From positions 1 through 7,433 of the forward strand of contig JAQSXM010000357.1 of NCBI GenBank assembly GCA_029256645.1: a stretch of DNA of 7,433 nucleotides. Direction: 5' to 3'. The notes under the pieces are model-generated. The model did no database searches. It had not been told where the DNA came from and saw only the letters and a program-made list of their open reading frames with translations. The position numbers were made by a program, and so were the translations under genes. Origin of the DNA: Sporomusa sp. (GTDB lineage Bacteria; Bacillota_C; Negativicutes; Sporomusales; Sporomusaceae). Below, in pieces: positions 5,387-7,433 of the stretch (its first letter is position 1; each line of letters opens with the position of its first letter).

Positions 5387-5858
5387 GTATTCTGTCAGTA
5401 TTATTATTGTATCGTTGGCTTTATATGGTTTGTGGTATGTGTTAAAGGATGTGTGGAATTGGTTTACTGCGTTGGAGTTGGTCCCGTTACCTGACGCCAG
5501 TTTTATCATTTTGCTTAAGAATATGGAATATGAAGTGGAAGATTTGATGCGGTATCTGGTGAGTGAGATCGAAGAGGGGGTACACGGTATTGACGCTGTG
5601 GTGGTAGATTGCGGTTCAGACGACTTAACCCCGATTATTCTCCAGCGTCTGGCTGGTGAAATGCCGGCACTGACTATTATCCATTCCCGGAGCTCTATAC
5701 GGCCGCTCACTGAAGCGATGCCGTTGTGCCGGGGCTCGGTGGTGCATGTGCTTGATTTAACTACCCGGCTTAAGAATGAGGAGTTTATGGCAGTTGTCGC
5801 CTCGCTGCTGCGGAAACAAAAGGGGGATATTGCTATCCGGAGCAGGACCGAGGGGTAA
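5376..5858 (+). CDS. Membrane-anchored protein with degenerate GT2-like domain
   Basis: A 160-residue protein starting at TTG 5376, 9 nt after AGGGGG (5362-5366 with the preceding A). Residues 5-22 form one N-terminal membrane segment; the rest is probably cytoplasmic. The soluble part follows the order of the first half of a family-2 glycosyltransferase (GT-A) domain: a beta-strand SFIILLKNMEYEVEDLMRYL (42-61), VVVDCGSDDLTPII (75-88, compare the GT2 nucleotide-binding DDGSTD motif), an alanine/leucine helix, and GSVVHVLDLTTRL (120-132), where GT2 enzymes carry DxD. Here the second Asp is Thr (D127-L-T129), and the acceptor half and QxxRW region are absent. Catalysis is therefore unlikely; a binding or scaffold role is a guess. 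It is convergent with the next gene, leaving only 2 nt between stop codons. The fold assignment is my inference from motif order. Confidence 0.78.
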   Translation: MFLSYSVSIIIVSLALYGLWYVLKDVWNWFTALELVPLPDASFIILLKNMEYEVEDLMRYLVSEIEEGVHGIDAVVVDCGSDDLTPIILQRLAGEMPALTIIHSRSSIRPLTEAMPLCRGSVVHVLDLTTRLKNEEFMAVVASLLRKQKGDIAIRSRTEG

Positions 5859-5860
5859 GG

Positions 5861-6448
5861 CTATTGTTTTTGTTTCATACATAATATTTCGTTGAATACA
5901 TCAACTAACTTGACGGCCAGGGTCAGCAGTTCGGGGGCATAGCCGGGAAAGGTTTCATGAAAGCTGCTGATCATGACAGCCTGAGCCGGGGCAGTAGTTG
6001 CTGCCAGGCGTGCCAATGCCAGCTGATGATTGACGGTGGCCGGCGTCCAGAGCACCGGGATCTCAGTCTTGCCGGACAACCTGACTGTTGTCTGGTAAGG
6101 CTTGTTTTTATTGGTAACCACAGCTGTTACGGCGTGGAGGTTGACATAGCCGGTGGTGGTGTCACCGGCAACCCGCGGCCGGCGCACCTTGACAGGCACC
6201 AGGACAAGCCCTGGTGCCAGCGGCAGCGGTTCCAGGTTCTTGCGCTCAGTAGCGGCTCTGGTCCTGGCCCTAAGCGCTGACAGGTCAACAGCCCGGGTTT
6301 TCGCCAGCCGGTGGATCACGGTGCGGACGCGGGATGTAAGGCAGGTGGTGCTGCCATCGGCGGCGATGATGGTCGTACTGTCGCCGGTGGTCTGGTAACA
6401 GGGGAGAATGGCAGCGATCCGGGTATAGGCGGGCAGAGTTAGGTTCAT
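5861..6448 (-). CDS. Hypothetical protein, possibly a distant ComK-like regulator
   Basis: A 195-residue protein on the minus strand; its ATG (6448-6446) follows AGGAGG (6463-6458) with a 9-nt gap, so the start is secure. There is no signal peptide or membrane segment. I do not recognise it with certainty, but the length (ComK is 192) and the order of motifs match the competence factor ComK: IAAILP near 11-16 (ComK IAVLP), a TTII strand near 25, VIHRLAKTRAVDLSALRARTR near 44-64 (ComK IVDRSCRFFGSSYAGRKAG), PLPLAPGLVLVPVKVRRPR near 74-92 (ComK PPIMVDPSNQIFLFPT), GYVNLHAV near 100, and SGKTEIP near 124-130 (ComK NGKTMELP). ComK binds AT-rich boxes and switches on DNA-uptake genes. The protein is Thr/Ala/Arg-rich. 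Coding is clear; the ComK relation is an inference from recalled sequence. Confidence 0.8.
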   Translation of the reverse strand: MNLTLPAYTRIAAILPCYQTTGDSTTIIAADGSTTCLTSRVRTVIHRLAKTRAVDLSALRARTRAATERKNLEPLPLAPGLVLVPVKVRRPRVAGDTTTGYVNLHAVTAVVTNKNKPYQTTVRLSGKTEIPVLWTPATVNHQLALARLAATTAPAQAVMISSFHETFPGYAPELLTLAVKLVDVFNEILCMKQKQ

Positions 6449-6471
6449 GGTACTGTACCTCCTATAATACG

Positions 6472-6485
6472 CAAACGTATGTTCT
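6472..6485 (-). promoter_or_regulatory. LexA/DinR-like SOS box candidate
   Basis: On the minus strand AGAACATACGTTTG matches the Gram-positive LexA (DinR) box CGAAC-N4-GTTCG at 8 of 10 specified positions, including the GAAC core. It lies just downstream of the candidate -10 and before the ribosome site of the ComK-like gene, a position from which LexA commonly represses. It overlaps a second palindrome, ATACG-CAAA-CGTAT (6467-6480). Confidence 0.4.
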
Positions 6486-6493
6486 GTAATAAT

Positions 6494-6522
6494 ATATTAA
6501 CAGAAAAGTAATTTATTGGCAA
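6494..6522 (-). promoter_or_regulatory. Candidate sigma-A promoter of the minus-strand gene
   Basis: Read on the minus strand: TTGCCA (5/6) at 6522-6517, a 17-nt spacer and TAATAT (4/6) at 6499-6494. Transcription would start near 6487, at the LexA-like box. The spacer holds ATAA-ATTAC-TTTT (7/8 to the ComK AT-box AAAA-N5-TTTT). Confidence 0.5.
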
Positions 6523-6538
6523 GGGGGCTAAGCCACTC

Positions 6539-6567
6539 TTGTGCCGGCGGCTGTTAATGGGTACAAT
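6539..6567 (+). promoter_or_regulatory. Candidate sigma-A promoter of the ABC-F gene
   Basis: TTGTGC (3/6) at 6539-6544, a 17-nt spacer and TACAAT (5/6) at 6562-6567, giving a start near 6574, close upstream of the ribosome site. It is divergent from the minus-strand promoter. Confidence 0.5.
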
Positions 6568-6591
6568 AGTAATGAAGACAGGAGGGTACGC

Positions 6592-7433
6592 ATGAGTTTA
6601 TTGGAGGTTCGCGGCCTGAGTAAGGCCTATGGGATACAAAACATTTTTTCAGAGGTTAGTTTTCAAATCAGGCGCGGTGAGAAGGTCGGTCTGATCGGCC
6701 CTAACGGTGCCGGTAAGACGACGCTGGTGCGGTGCCTGTTGGGTTTTGAAAAGCCTGACAGCGGTCAGGTGGCGCTGGCCCCGGGGGAGCGGATCGGCTA
6801 TGTCGAGCAGGATACCGCCCTTGGTGAACATACGCTGTATGACGAGCTGGTGAGTGCTTATGGCGATGTGCTGGGGTGGCAGGCCGATATGCGCCGGCTG
6901 GAAGCCGCTATTGCCGGTGAGAAGCAGCCGGAGAGCCTTGACAGGCTGATGAAGGAGTACGCGCTGGCTGTTGAACGGTTTGAACGGGGCGGCGGTTATG
7001 AGGTGGACAACACGGTGCGCCGGGTGGCTTTTGGCCTGGCCTTTACGGCTGAAGACCTGCAGCGCCGGACCCACGAGTTTTCCGGCGGGCAAAAGACCCG
7101 GATCTGTTTGGCGCGGGCCCTGATACGTCAGCCTGACTTTTTGTTTCTGGATGAGCCGACAAACCATCTTGACTTAGGGGTGGTGGAATGGCTGGAGGAG
7201 TTTTTGCAGGGGTATTCAGGGGCCGTGCTGGTGATCTCCCATGACCGCTACTTTCTTGACAATGTGACCGGACGGATACTGGCGATTGAGAGTAATACTA
7301 TTGCCGACTATGATGGCAACTATAGCGAATACCTGGAGAAGAAGGCCGAGAAGCTGGCGGCGCAGGATAAGGCTTTTACCAAGCAGCAGGCCTATATTGC
7401 CAGGACGGAGGCGTATATCGACCGGTACCGGGC
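6592..7433 (+). CDS. ABC-F family ATP-binding protein, 3'-truncated by window edge
   Basis: ATG 6592 follows AGGAGGG (6580-6586), and 280 codons are visible before the right edge. No membrane segment is present. The first ABC domain is complete: Walker A GPNGAGKTT (36-44), Q-loop Q73, signature FSGGQ (163-167), Walker B FLFLDEP (183-189) with catalytic Glu188, and the H-loop ISHDRYFLD (215-223). From about 243 (DGNYSEYLEKKAEKL) the helical inter-domain linker begins, the region that contacts P-site tRNA in ABC-F proteins. The second ABC domain would lie beyond the window. ABC-F proteins work on the ribosome as translation factors, some conferring antibiotic resistance by target protection. 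The visible part looks like the housekeeping YdiF/YfmM-type group, but the subgroup and any resistance role cannot be judged without the full linker. Confidence 0.95.
   Translation, partial: MSLLEVRGLSKAYGIQNIFSEVSFQIRRGEKVGLIGPNGAGKTTLVRCLLGFEKPDSGQVALAPGERIGYVEQDTALGEHTLYDELVSAYGDVLGWQADMRRLEAAIAGEKQPESLDRLMKEYALAVERFERGGGYEVDNTVRRVAFGLAFTAEDLQRRTHEFSGGQKTRICLARALIRQPDFLFLDEPTNHLDLGVVEWLEEFLQGYSGAVLVISHDRYFLDNVTGRILAIESNTIADYDGNYSEYLEKKAEKLAAQDKAFTKQQAYIARTEAYIDRYR

Noticed and set aside
5957..6280. Plus-strand ORFs opposite the ComK-like gene
   Set aside because: Cys/Arg/Gly-rich shadows in the high-GC region; the minus-strand frame has the strong ribosome site and promoter.
6518..6545. 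Imperfect stem-loop GGCAAG...CTTGTGCC before the ABC-F gene, as an antibiotic-sensing attenuator
   Set aside because: Arms pair for only four contiguous bases plus two after a bulge, and it lies upstream of the predicted transcription start, so it would not be in the mRNA.
6649..7167. 172-codon minus-strand ORF
   Set aside because: Antisense shadow of the ABC-F gene, whose plus frame carries Walker A, signature and Walker B motifs.

Overview
The window looks like a chromosomal segment of an endospore-forming Firmicute, most likely of the Negativicutes/Sporomusaceae type. That is an inference from gene content (YhbH-SpoVR sporulation pair, CpsB/YwqE-type PHP phosphatase, DegU-like regulator, VanZ-like protein), strong AGGAGG ribosome sites, GTG/TTG starts, sigma-A-like promoters and U-tailed hairpin terminators. 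No rRNA, tRNA, CRISPR array, insertion sequence or prophage module was seen.

Layout, left to right. (1) 1-2148: the 3' part of a yhbH/DUF444 gene overlaps a full spoVR by 8 nt. In spore formers these usually follow prkA, which would lie just upstream of the window. (2) 2149-3183: a 136-residue coiled-coil protein built on an in-frame 21-bp tandem repeat, then a VanZ-like membrane protein, closed by a hairpin. (3) 3184-3575: an AT-rich stretch with two candidate sigma-A promoters, a 53-codon ORF with faint Spo0E-like character, and a strong terminator. (4) 3576-4500: a monocistronic CpsB/YwqE-type phosphoesterase with its own TTGACA promoter, a tandem 8-bp repeat inside that promoter, and a hairpin after it. 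(5) 4501-5315: a DegU/NarL-type response regulator with no kinase beside it, preceded by a candidate sigma-H promoter and short direct repeats. (6) 5316-5858: a terminator-like hairpin that also contains the ribosome site of the next gene, a membrane-anchored protein resembling half of a GT2 glycosyltransferase domain with damaged catalytic motifs. (7) 5861-6522, minus strand: a 195-residue protein whose length and motif order resemble the competence regulator ComK, with a LexA/DinR-like box in its leader. (8) 6539-7433: a divergent ABC-F ATPase gene that runs off the right edge.

Functional reading. The left third is sporulation/stress housekeeping and the right edge a translation-factor-type ATPase. 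The most interesting part is 4500-6530: an orphan DegU-like regulator, a pseudo-glycosyltransferase behind a possible attenuator, and a possible ComK-like regulator that may respond to DNA damage. In Bacillus DegU acts directly at the comK promoter, so finding a DegU-like and a ComK-like gene about 0.5 kb apart is suggestive. No regulatory link is demonstrated by the sequence.
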